Shown here: positions 6,979 to 13,193 of the stretch, in pieces | Layout: every line of letters begins with the position of its first letter | Numbering within the stretch: position 1 is the stretch's first letter | Virus record (IMG/VR): IMGVR_UViG_3300017767_002046 | Span: 1-22,623 of that record | Strand: one strand, 5' to 3' | Source: a virus | DNA length: 22,623 bases | Position numbers and translations under genes: made by a program | The notes under the pieces: model-generated | The model's database searches: none | What the model was told of the DNA's origin: nothing | What the model saw: the letters and a program-made list of their open reading frames with translations, nothing else

Positions 6979-7706
6979 CAAACTATGTATTCGACGTTGA
7001 CGGAACATTAACACCAAGTAGAGGAAGAATGGACGAAGCATTCAAGAAATTCTTCTTAAAGTTTATAGAAGAGAATACAGTATATCTTGTTACTGGGAGC
7101 GACTACTATAAGACAGTAGAACAAGTTGGTGCAGATATATGCAAAGCAGTTGAAAAATGTTTTAACTGTTCTGGCAATAGTATATGGAAGAATGGAAAAC
7201 AGATCGAAACTACAGACTGGAAAATACCAGGGGAAGCTGTAGGTTGGATGAGAATGAAACTAAATGAGAGTAGCTTTAAGCTCAGAACAGGAAATCATAT
7301 AGAGGAAAGACCAGGACTAGTAAACTTTAGTACTATTGGAAGAGGTGCTAATACTGAACAAAGAAAGTTATACGTTGAATTTGATCAAGAGAATAGAGAA
7401 AGAGAGATTCTTGCAAAAGAGTTTAATGATTTATTTCCTAGTATAACCGCACAAGTAGCTGGAGAAACAGGCCTAGATATTATACCAGCAGGAAAAGATA
7501 AAAGACAAGTAGCAAAAATGGTTGACGGACCAATCATATTCTTTGGAGATAAGATGGAATATGGTGGGAACGATTATCCTTTAAAATTTGCTATTGAAGG
7601 CCGGAAAGATTCTGCTGGAATAAAAGTTAGAGATTGGCAACAAACTCAAAAATATTTACAACAAATACAAATTAAAGATGTACATGAATATGAAGGTATG
7701 GTATAA
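6975..7706 (+). CDS. Eukaryotic-type phosphomannomutase-like HAD phosphatase
   Basis: Eukaryotic-type (HAD superfamily) phosphomannomutases interconvert mannose-6-phosphate and mannose-1-phosphate for GDP-mannose synthesis. The catalytic DVDGT lies at residues 7-11, followed by LTPSR. The cap-domain signature RPGLVNFSTIGRGA is at 112-125, and the metal-binding FFGDKMEYGGNDYPL at 189-203. All follow the PMM1/PMM2 pattern in order, and the 243 residues match the family's usual 245-260. The gene overlaps the polymerase stop by four bases and is therefore co-expressed with it. It could feed sugar nucleotide synthesis with the other sugar genes here. Activity as a simple sugar phosphatase is also possible. 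Confidence 0.85.
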   Translation: MTNYVFDVDGTLTPSRGRMDEAFKKFFLKFIEENTVYLVTGSDYYKTVEQVGADICKAVEKCFNCSGNSIWKNGKQIETTDWKIPGEAVGWMRMKLNESSFKLRTGNHIEERPGLVNFSTIGRGANTEQRKLYVEFDQENREREILAKEFNDLFPSITAQVAGETGLDIIPAGKDKRQVAKMVDGPIIFFGDKMEYGGNDYPLKFAIEGRKDSAGIKVRDWQQTQKYLQQIQIKDVHEYEGMV

Positions 7707-7707
7707 T
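7679..7707 (+). promoter_or_regulatory. Sigma70-type promoter at the end of the phosphomannomutase gene
   Basis: TGTACA (7679-7684), 17-bp spacer, TATAAT (7702-7707) with extended -10 TGG. Predicted start about 7714, followed by an AGAAGGA ribosome site and the ATG of the broken MazG-type gene. It now probably serves the two intact genes downstream of the wreck. Confidence 0.75.
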
Positions 7708-7727
7708 ATGTTTAGAAGGAAAAAATT

Positions 7728-8010
7728 ATGAGTACACATTGGTCAAAAGACATAAGTGATATGCATCAAAAGTTTGGTGTAAATAAATGGTTTAATAGAC
7801 ATATGCGTATTCGCAATAGGTACTCTCAATGTTTTAGATGTTGACGCAGATAAAGCTTGGGATGCTATACATAACGCAAACATGGCAAAAGAACCTGGTG
7901 TAAAAGCTGGTAGACCAAATCCTTTCGGTATGCCAGATCTTTTAAAGCCAGAAGGTTGGAAAGGACCTGATCACAGCGATAATCATGGAAGTATCAGCGA
8001 CATTCTTTAA
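7728..8010 (+). pseudogene. MazG-like nucleotide pyrophosphohydrolase, internally deleted and frameshifted
   Basis: The first 20 codons (MSTHWSKDISDMHQKFGVNK) match the N-terminus of phage MazG-like proteins. From 7789 another frame reads GLIDICVFAIGTLNVL, then KAWDAIHNANMAKEPGVKAG and RPNPFGMPDLLKPEGW, the usual C-terminus, ending at a stop at 8008-8010. Intact relatives have roughly 55-60 residues between these parts, including the acidic metal-binding helices, so a deletion at about 7785-7792 removed the active site and shifted the frame. The remaining 5' frame ends after 38 codons at 7844. The start codon and ribosome site remain good. The next gene begins inside the 3' remnant. An assembly error is an alternative. 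Confidence 0.85.
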
Positions 8011-8914
8011 ATCAATATACGATAATAAAACACATCGTAGAATGGATTTCCCAGACTTTTCTAAGTTTGAGGAGTTTCTATATAAATTATCTGAAAGAAA
8101 ACTTGGAGGCAAAAATGATGCGGAACTTATGTGTCCTGCTACGTTCACTAAAGATACTACCCGAGCCAATAGAAACGTATTGGATTGGGCAGGCTGGGCT
8201 GCTGTTGATGTTGACGATTATGAATTTAAAGGGGATATAAAAGATGCTTTACGCGATACAATTGGCTCTTTCCATTACATTTGTTATAGTACTGCTAGCA
8301 GCCGAGAAAGTCTACCAAAGTTTCGTATTGTCTTTCCAACTCGAGAAAGAATTGGAGCAGACAACATCAGAGCTTTCTGGTATGCTCTCAACTCAAAGCT
8401 CGAGTCAATTGGTGATAAACAAACTAAGGACCTCTCACGCATGTATTATACTCCTGCTACGTATAATGGCTCTTTCAACTTTATCTTTACTAATTCTGGC
8501 TCTGTTTTAAATCCTGCTGATCTTATAGAAAAATATCCATTCGTTGAAAAGAATACTGGTAAGACGTTCTTAGACAGACTACCAGAAGCTTTACAAAAAC
8601 AAATAATACAACATAGAAAAGATAAAGCAGAAAACAGAGGCATCAAATGGAATCATTATAATGATTGTCCGTTCTGGCCACAGAGATTAGCATCAGAATA
8701 TAAAGTCATAAGTAACACTGGTTGGTATCACAAGATGTATCAGATCATGGTTGCTACTGCAAGTAAAGCTATTCAAAGAGAATATCCTATTACTTCTGTA
8801 GAGATATCAGAAATGTGTAAAGCGTTTGATGCAGAGAACGGTAACTGGTATCAGAATAGACCAATTGACAAGGAGGCCGATCGTGCAATCGAATACGCTT
8901 ATAAAAATAATTGA
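7985..8914 (+). CDS. Possible primase-polymerase (AEP-like) protein
   Basis: This 309-residue protein has three spaced motifs that recall archaeo-eukaryotic primase-polymerases of plasmids and phages. WAAVDVDDY at residues 71-79 could be the metal-binding D-x-D. YSTASSRESLPKFRIVFP at 101-118 has the Ser-x-Arg/Lys-Phe-Arg strand of motif II. DLSRMYYTPA at 149-158 resembles motif III. The C-terminal part is helical and basic, with no helicase motifs. If so it could prime replication; the gp61-type primase of T4 is not in this window. The ATG at 7985 has a weak ribosome site and lies inside the MazG remnant, so its present leader may be a product of that deletion. The family call needs a profile search. 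Confidence 0.5.
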   Translation: MEVSATFFKSIYDNKTHRRMDFPDFSKFEEFLYKLSERKLGGKNDAELMCPATFTKDTTRANRNVLDWAGWAAVDVDDYEFKGDIKDALRDTIGSFHYICYSTASSRESLPKFRIVFPTRERIGADNIRAFWYALNSKLESIGDKQTKDLSRMYYTPATYNGSFNFIFTNSGSVLNPADLIEKYPFVEKNTGKTFLDRLPEALQKQIIQHRKDKAENRGIKWNHYNDCPFWPQRLASEYKVISNTGWYHKMYQIMVATASKAIQREYPITSVEISEMCKAFDAENGNWYQNRPIDKEADRAIEYAYKNN

Positions 8915-9449
8915 CATAATTAATAATTATGAACAGCATTGGACAAAAGAAAGAGTAAAAGAATTTCGTGCAGATCATAAAGATTCATACTCAAGTTTAG
9001 AAAATTATTCAAACGGCGAACATTTAGAATGGGGTTTAAGAAAAGATGGGATTGCTTATCAAAAAGATTATCCAAATCCAAAATATCCAAAGTTTAAAAT
9101 ATATCCTCATGATATAATCATTCCACCTTTCGATGATATTTTAATAGATTTAAAATTAAAAAATAAAAATTACGGTAACATCTCAATAAGTAAGCCAGAA
9201 GAAAAGAAAATTCAATATGCGGCTGGGCAAGTCACACATATTTGTTCTTATACTTACAGTATTGATAGAATTAACAACAAATTTACATATAACGTTGACG
9301 AAATAGTCCCATGTGATGAAGTGTTTAATAATTTGTTTGGAGGCAGTGATGGTTATAAGTTATACAAACCAAAAAAAATGTGTACAAATGAACAAAAACA
9401 TGGTATAATAGATTTAGAAGAAGTCAATAAATTGTTCGAAGGAGTATAA
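8883..9449 (+). CDS. Unrecognised 188-aa protein
   Basis: I do not recognise this protein. The start is the GTG at 8883, six bases after an ideal AGGAGG (8871-8876). The frame stays open upstream to 8826, but only as overlap with the previous gene. An N-terminal helix (NTLIKIIDIINNYEQHWTKERV) is followed by a Pro/Tyr-rich region (DYPNPKYPKFKIYPHDIIIPPF) and a long Lys/Asn-rich part. It has three or four scattered Cys and no membrane segment. It overlaps the previous gene by 32 bases. Its last 70 bases contain a promoter for the following operon. Confidence 0.65.
   Translation: MQSNTLIKIIDIINNYEQHWTKERVKEFRADHKDSYSSLENYSNGEHLEWGLRKDGIAYQKDYPNPKYPKFKIYPHDIIIPPFDDILIDLKLKNKNYGNISISKPEEKKIQYAAGQVTHICSYTYSIDRINNKFTYNVDEIVPCDEVFNNLFGGSDGYKLYKPKKMCTNEQKHGIIDLEEVNKLFEGV
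9381..9409 (+). promoter_or_regulatory. Sigma70-type promoter for the 9451-12779 gene run
   Basis: TGTACA (9381-9386), 17-bp spacer, TATAAT (9404-9409) with extended -10 TGG, embedded in the end of the preceding gene. Predicted start about 9416, leaving a leader of about 35 bases with a GAAGGAG ribosome site before the ATG at 9451. Confidence 0.75.
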
Positions 9450-9450
9450 T

Positions 9451-9846
9451 ATGAGTAAAGCATCATTAGAAGTACTGCGAAAAGCAGCAGAAATACAAAA
9501 CAAAAAAGGTAATGATTATCAAAATCCAAACTCAAGGATTAAACAGGCCATGTATTATCCTAGAGGCTGTTCAACGCTATTAGATACAATGATTGCAAAA
9601 ACTCTTAGGTTGCAGTCAGTATTAGAAGCTATGGAAAATGATACAAAATATAATCCAAACTTTGAATCTCTTGAAGATTCATGTATTGATATAATTAACT
9701 ATGCTTCTTTCTTTGCCGCCTATATGAAAGGTGGCATTGATGGCCAAGATCCTGATCGCGATTTTTTAAATCGTCCAATAGCTACCACCGAGAGTTTTGT
9801 AGACGGACACGGTGATGTACATGATATGGAGGCGCATGACGGATAA
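9451..9846 (+). CDS. DUF1599 (nucleotide modification associated domain 1) protein
   Basis: Residues 5-95 match DUF1599: the NDYQNPNSRIKQAMYYPRG block, MIAKTLRLQSVLEA, then NFESLEDSCIDIINYASFFA. The domain is all-helical and has been linked by gene neighbourhood to phage nucleotide metabolism and base modification; its reaction is not established to my knowledge. The 131-residue product adds a C-terminal tail with VDGHGDVHD (residues 117-125), a motif that recurs in the unrelated protein at 12438. The ribosome site GAAGGAG is good. It is the first gene of a polycistron that includes dCMP hydroxymethylase, fitting a nucleotide-modification context. Confidence 0.82.
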   Translation: MSKASLEVLRKAAEIQNKKGNDYQNPNSRIKQAMYYPRGCSTLLDTMIAKTLRLQSVLEAMENDTKYNPNFESLEDSCIDIINYASFFAAYMKGGIDGQDPDRDFLNRPIATTESFVDGHGDVHDMEAHDG

Positions 9847-10079
9847 TGGCTGGAGCAATAAACACACCTTTAAGACAACTTATCATGGATTGGACTGTAT
9901 GTCAATTATTAGAGAAAGATCCGGATAATGTTATTCTCAAAAAACTTAGATCTTGGGAGCATCCCGAAACAATAGAACTAAATAAACTATTAACACAGTT
10001 TGAAAAAGATGGAAAATATCCAGAACACTATAACTTGGACTGGGGTACAATTAACTATGAAGAGTTTATGAAAGAATGA
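9846..10079 (+). CDS. Unrecognised 77-aa protein
   Basis: This small gene starts on the last base of the DUF1599 stop codon (TAATG) and ends in an ATGA overlap with the cupin, so translation is probably coupled on both sides. The product is soluble-looking: a helical N-terminus (TPLRQLIMDWTVCQLLEKD), then an acidic Trp/Tyr-containing end (DWGTINYEEFMKE). No known motif recognised. The coding call rests on tight packing and absence of any alternative frame. Confidence 0.62.
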   Translation: MAGAINTPLRQLIMDWTVCQLLEKDPDNVILKKLRSWEHPETIELNKLLTQFEKDGKYPEHYNLDWGTINYEEFMKE

Positions 10080-10423
10080 AAGCTGGAAAGATATGGGGTC
10101 AAACAGAACTAATCCATGCAAATGGTGTTCTTGAGTTTCATCGCATAGAATATAAAAAAGGCTTTAAGTGTTCAGAACATGAACATCAATTTAAATGGAA
10201 CGGATTCTATGTTGAATCCGGACAAATGCTTGTAAGAGTCTGGCAAGACGATCAAGAAGGATTAGTTGATGAAACTATATTAAATCCTGGAGACTTTACA
10301 CAAGTAAAACCTGGCAAGATTCATCAGTTCGAAGGACTAGAAGATGGAATTGCATTTGAACTTTATTGGGCTGAATTCAATCACAACGATATAGTTCGAA
10401 GAACAGTAGGAACAAAAGTATGA
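10076..10423 (+). CDS. Cupin-domain protein
   Basis: This is a single-domain cupin of 115 residues. Motif 1 is seen as SEHEHQFKWNGFYVESGQM (His-x-His, then Glu and Gly) and motif 2 as GDFTQVKPGKIHQFEG (Pro-x-Gly then His). The two His, Glu and late His would bind one metal ion. Cupins of this size include sugar-phosphate isomerases, epimerases and dioxygenases, and the substrate cannot be read from the sequence. The neighbouring cytidylyltransferase-like gene and the sugar enzymes downstream make a sugar substrate plausible. ATGA overlaps link it to genes on both sides. Confidence 0.8.
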   Translation: MKAGKIWGQTELIHANGVLEFHRIEYKKGFKCSEHEHQFKWNGFYVESGQMLVRVWQDDQEGLVDETILNPGDFTQVKPGKIHQFEGLEDGIAFELYWAEFNHNDIVRRTVGTKV

Positions 10424-10611
10424 TATATGGTTGGATATTGATAATGATAACTCTACATCCTGATGGATCATTAGACGGTGGTGCAATAGATTATTTTAAC
10501 ACTTATCCAGAGTGTTTCGAAGTAATGAAAGAAATGTCGGTCACAGGTCAAGGAACAGGTTATACCTGTATAGATGACTATGTTGATATGAGTGGAGATA
10601 TAGAAGAATGA
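10420..10611 (+). CDS. Unrecognised 63-aa protein with hydrophobic N-terminus
   Basis: This small product begins with a short hydrophobic stretch (MIYGWILIMITLH) that is too short and too poor in positive charge to be a confident signal peptide. An acidic region follows with two Cys (TYPECFEVM and GYTCIDDY) that could form a disulfide if exported. Function unknown. It sits between the cupin and the nucleotidyltransferase with four-base overlaps on both sides. Confidence 0.58.
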   Translation: MIYGWILIMITLHPDGSLDGGAIDYFNTYPECFEVMKEMSVTGQGTGYTCIDDYVDMSGDIEE

Positions 10612-11024
10612 GAATTGGATTTACTTGTAGTACCTTTGATTTACTTCATGCAGGCCATGTCATGATGTTAAGAGAAGCGAAAGCCCAATGTGATTATTTA
10701 ATATGTGGACTACAGGTAGATCCAACTTTAGACAGATCTGAAAAGAACGCACCTATTCAGACTATAGTAGAAAGAGAAGCACAACTGTCAGCTATAAAGT
10801 ATGTCGATGAAGTAATAATTTATTGTACAGAAGCTGACTTATGTGATATAATAAACATGTATCCAATTGATGTTAGGATACTAGGCGTAGAGTATAAAGA
10901 CAAGGATTTTACTGGTAAAGATGAGTGTAAGAAAAGAGGTATTCAACTATATTTCAACAAAAGAGATCATAGGTTTAGTACTTCAGATTTAAGGAAAAGA
11001 GTATGCGAGAAGACGACGTTATAG
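10608..11024 (+). CDS. Cytidylyltransferase-like enzyme (glycerol-3-phosphate cytidylyltransferase type)
   Basis: Enzymes of this fold join a sugar- or polyol-phosphate to CMP or AMP with release of pyrophosphate. The N-terminus FTCSTFDLLHAGHVMMLREA carries the HxGH nucleotide-binding motif at residues 14-17. The end carries RFSTSDLRKR, a variant of the RxxxxSTTxLxxR signature of TagD- and HldE-like transferases. The 138-residue length is normal for TagD-type enzymes. The last 22 bases overlap the next gene. The choice between glycerol-3-phosphate, heptose-phosphate or another substrate cannot be made from sequence alone. It could serve surface glycan remodelling or a base or tail decoration. 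Confidence 0.82.
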   Translation: MRIGFTCSTFDLLHAGHVMMLREAKAQCDYLICGLQVDPTLDRSEKNAPIQTIVEREAQLSAIKYVDEVIIYCTEADLCDIINMYPIDVRILGVEYKDKDFTGKDECKKRGIQLYFNKRDHRFSTSDLRKRVCEKTTL

Positions 11025-11200
11025 ATTTAGGCGAACCAGACTTCACTAGTAAAAGTGATAGACCAGGATTTATTAGCAGTAGTGGTTGGCCAGTTCGTAG
11101 AGAAATAACAAAGCTAAATGACAATATGAAAATTATGGTCAATCAGATGAATAAATTAAAAAAACAAATAAGTAAACTAGAGAAGAAACTAAATGGATAG
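11003..11200 (+). CDS. Unrecognised 65-aa protein with C-terminal coiled coil
   Basis: This small gene overlaps the nucleotidyltransferase end and has an AAGGA ribosome site seven bases from its ATG. An acidic N-terminal half (REDDVIDLGEPDF) and SSGWPVRREI are followed from about residue 35 by a heptad-like helix with regular Met/Leu/Ile spacing, suggesting a coiled-coil multimer. Its last eight bases overlap the dCMP hydroxymethylase start, so it may be translationally coupled to that enzyme. Function unknown. Confidence 0.6.
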   Translation: MREDDVIDLGEPDFTSKSDRPGFISSSGWPVRREITKLNDNMKIMVNQMNKLKKQISKLEKKLNG

Positions 11201-11900
11201 TATCGTGGAAAATTTAACATGGGCAAAAGTAAAACATATTCGTCAACATTTCAGAGATGAATTAAAAAAAGAAGTATTTACTATTGATAAGACCGGTCAA
11301 AAGACTATTGAGATGATTGGTGCATCTTTCGTTGCTGATGAATCAGCAATATTTGGTACACCTAATCGTGAATATATTGATGCAGAAATAGATTGGTACA
11401 ATGGTAGATCTACAAATATAAATGAGATATTTGGAATCACTAAAGCACCTCCAGCAGCTTGGCAATATTCTGCTAATAAGTTTGGTGAGATTAATTCTAA
11501 CTATGGTTACTTAATCTTTGGCGAAAAATTTCATAATCAATATCTACATGTTGTAGAAGAATTAATAAATAATCCTGATAGTCGTAGAGCTGCTATGATC
11601 TATAATCGTCCATCAATATGGCTCGAATATAATGAAGACGGTAAGAATGACTTTATTTGTACTAATGCAGTTACGTATTACATTCGTAACAAAAGATTAG
11701 ACGCTGTAGTTCAAATGAGATCTAATGATGTGGTATACGGCTATAAGAATGATTATGCCTGGCAACAGTATGTTATGAAAAGACTTATTGAAGATATAAA
11801 TGCTCAAAGAGCAGATGACGATCAAGTCTTCAAAGGTTTTATGCATTGGCAGGTTCAAAACTTACATGTGTATGAAAGGCACTTCGATTTAGTACAATGA
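11193..11900 (+). CDS. 42: dCMP hydroxymethylase (T4 gp42 family)
   Basis: gp42 makes 5-hydroxymethyl-dCMP from dCMP and methylenetetrahydrofolate, the committed step to hydroxymethylcytosine DNA in T4. The 235-residue protein matches T4 gp42 (246 aa) through nearly its full length. FTIDKTGQKTIEMIGASF, GEINSNYGYLIF, NPDSRRAAMIYNRPS, DFICTNAVTYYIR and MRSNDVVYGYKNDYAWQ all follow the T4 order. The catalytic Cys is Cys156. The residue that separates this enzyme from thymidylate synthase is Asp (Asp187, in KNDYAW), as in T4 gp42, rather than Asn. It overlaps genes on both sides. Identity is strong, so modified cytosine in the phage DNA is likely, provided a kinase for the product exists outside this window. 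Confidence 0.93.
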   Translation: MDSIVENLTWAKVKHIRQHFRDELKKEVFTIDKTGQKTIEMIGASFVADESAIFGTPNREYIDAEIDWYNGRSTNINEIFGITKAPPAAWQYSANKFGEINSNYGYLIFGEKFHNQYLHVVEELINNPDSRRAAMIYNRPSIWLEYNEDGKNDFICTNAVTYYIRNKRLDAVVQMRSNDVVYGYKNDYAWQQYVMKRLIEDINAQRADDDQVFKGFMHWQVQNLHVYERHFDLVQ

Positions 11901-12445
11901 GTCAATTATTTAAAGATCCAAACCAACCAGCTTTATTTGCAGATATGAATGATCCTGTTCTTAATGCTACTTTTAAATCAGTAAATATTATGGGTATTGA
12001 TCCAGAAAAAAAATGGGATGTAAGATATATTGAGCTAGCTTATAAAGTAAGCGAGTGGTCAAAAGATCCATCAACAAAAATAGGATGCGTTGTTGTAGGA
12101 GATAAAGGTCAAGTGCTAGCACAAGGTTATAATGGCTTTCCTCGTGGAATAGAAGATTCAGAAGAAAGACTTGACAACAGAGAAACTAAATTAAAATACG
12201 TGGTTCATGGAGAAATGAACGCGATATATAATGCTTGTTATAATGGAATCTCTCTTGAAGGAAGTACGATGTATGTTACTGGTCTTCCTACATGCTCAGA
12301 CTGTGCAAAGGGAGTTATTCAAGTTGGAATTAAAAGAGTCGTATGGCCGAAAGAACTTGAAAATGTTGAAGATAGATGGAAAGAGTCCATCGAATTGACA
12401 ATGTCAATGTTTGATGAAGCAGGAGTAAAATACGAATTTGTTTAA
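11897..12445 (+). CDS. cd: Deoxycytidylate (dCMP) deaminase
   Basis: It converts dCMP to dUMP, feeding thymidylate synthesis; in T4 it works beside gp42. Zinc-site residues are visible: His104 and the catalytic Glu106 in VHGEMNAI, and Cys133 and Cys136 in PTCSDCAKG. The substrate region SKDPSTKIGCVVV and the NGFPRG loop match the dCMP deaminase subgroup. The 182 residues include about 40 extra at the N-terminus (from an ATGA overlap with gp42). A later start is possible, though the coupled start is more likely. With ThyX downstream it completes a dCMP-dUMP-dTMP route. Confidence 0.93.
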   Translation: MSQLFKDPNQPALFADMNDPVLNATFKSVNIMGIDPEKKWDVRYIELAYKVSEWSKDPSTKIGCVVVGDKGQVLAQGYNGFPRGIEDSEERLDNRETKLKYVVHGEMNAIYNACYNGISLEGSTMYVTGLPTCSDCAKGVIQVGIKRVVWPKELENVEDRWKESIELTMSMFDEAGVKYEFV

Positions 12446-12779
12446 TAGCGACAGTGCTGAGTTACTCTTCTTAAGTGAAAGATTTTCTCACATTGAAGAC
12501 GGTGAACTCAGAACAGAAAATATTAAAAGAAGAATAAAACTGATGTGGAACTTTGTTAAGCCAGCACCAGTTACCGCTAAAGTTATAGTTAAATCACCTC
12601 CACCTGCAGAAGAACCAAAACTAATGGTTGACGGACATGGCGATGTACATGATCAACAATTTAGTTGGTATAAAAGAGCTGATGCTGGTTCTGATTTAGT
12701 AGAACAACTCAAACAAAAAGAAGCCGATAGAGCTGAACTTGCATCTACTATATCAAAAACTATGGCTAAATACAAATAA
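12438..12779 (+). CDS. Unrecognised 113-aa protein with VDGHGDVHD motif
   Basis: Starts at TTG (12438) within the end of the deaminase gene, with AGGAG twelve bases upstream; no in-frame ATG occurs near the beginning. The N-terminal part (AELLFLSERFSHIEDGELR) looks helical. A Pro-rich linker (PPPAEEP) follows, then VDGHGDVHD at residues 64-72 and a Lys/Glu-rich helical end. The nine-residue motif also occurs at the end of the DUF1599 protein, otherwise unrelated. It could be a metal-binding or docking tag. Last gene before the next promoter. Function unknown. Confidence 0.6.
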   Translation: MFNSDSAELLFLSERFSHIEDGELRTENIKRRIKLMWNFVKPAPVTAKVIVKSPPPAEEPKLMVDGHGDVHDQQFSWYKRADAGSDLVEQLKQKEADRAELASTISKTMAKYK

Positions 12780-12783
12780 ACTG

Positions 12784-12812
12784 TTTACAAACCCATAAAA
12801 ATTTGTTATAAT
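12784..12812 (+). promoter_or_regulatory. Strong sigma70-type promoter, probably leaderless
   Basis: TTTACA (12784-12789), 17-bp spacer, TATAAT (12807-12812) with extended -10 TGT. The -10 ends six bases before the ATG at 12819, so the predicted start is the A of that ATG. This is the same geometry as the polymerase promoter. It would drive the 12819-17254 run. Confidence 0.85.
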
Positions 12813-12818
12813 ATAATT

Positions 12819-13193
12819 ATGAAAGGCAAAGTTATATTCGTAGGAATGAATCCGTCAAAGGTTCTAATCAGCACCTCTAAAGGTTCCTCACACAAAAGAT
12901 TCCATGAATGGTTAGACTATCTTGGAATTAACTTTGTAACTTTTATAAATCTCTCTAATGACCCTTACTGGGATAAAAAGTATTCTACTTTTGACCATGA
13001 AGCTGTTTCTGAACAGTTGGAAGGATACGATAGAATAGTAACATGGGGAAGTATGGTTTCCGAATATATTACTCGATTAAACAGCTATACACATTACATG
13101 CTACCGCATCCCTCCGGTCTAAATAGATTGCTAAATAACCCTATGTACGTCAAGTCAAAGTTAGATGGCTGTAAAAGATTTTTGGAGGAATGA
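12819..13193 (+). CDS. Uracil-DNA glycosylase superfamily-like protein
   Basis: A short (124 aa) protein with the general UDG-fold landmarks. FVGMNPSK at residues 7-14 would be the first active-site loop (GxNPS in place of GQDPY/GINPG). WGSMVSEYI would be the central strand, and PHPSGLNR at 96-103 resembles the late HPSPLSR-type DNA-intercalation loop. It is smaller than canonical UDGs (about 200-230), so it may be a reduced phage branch. Beside base-modification genes it might recognise unmodified or deaminated bases rather than plain uracil; this is inference. There is no Shine-Dalgarno before the ATG, consistent with a leaderless mRNA. Confidence 0.65.
   Translation: MKGKVIFVGMNPSKVLISTSKGSSHKRFHEWLDYLGINFVTFINLSNDPYWDKKYSTFDHEAVSEQLEGYDRIVTWGSMVSEYITRLNSYTHYMLPHPSGLNRLLNNPMYVKSKLDGCKRFLEE

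Noticed and set aside
8908-8935. TTGACA near 8911 as a -35 element
   Set aside because: No TATAAT-like hexamer at 16-18 bp; it lies within the well-supported gene starting at 8883.
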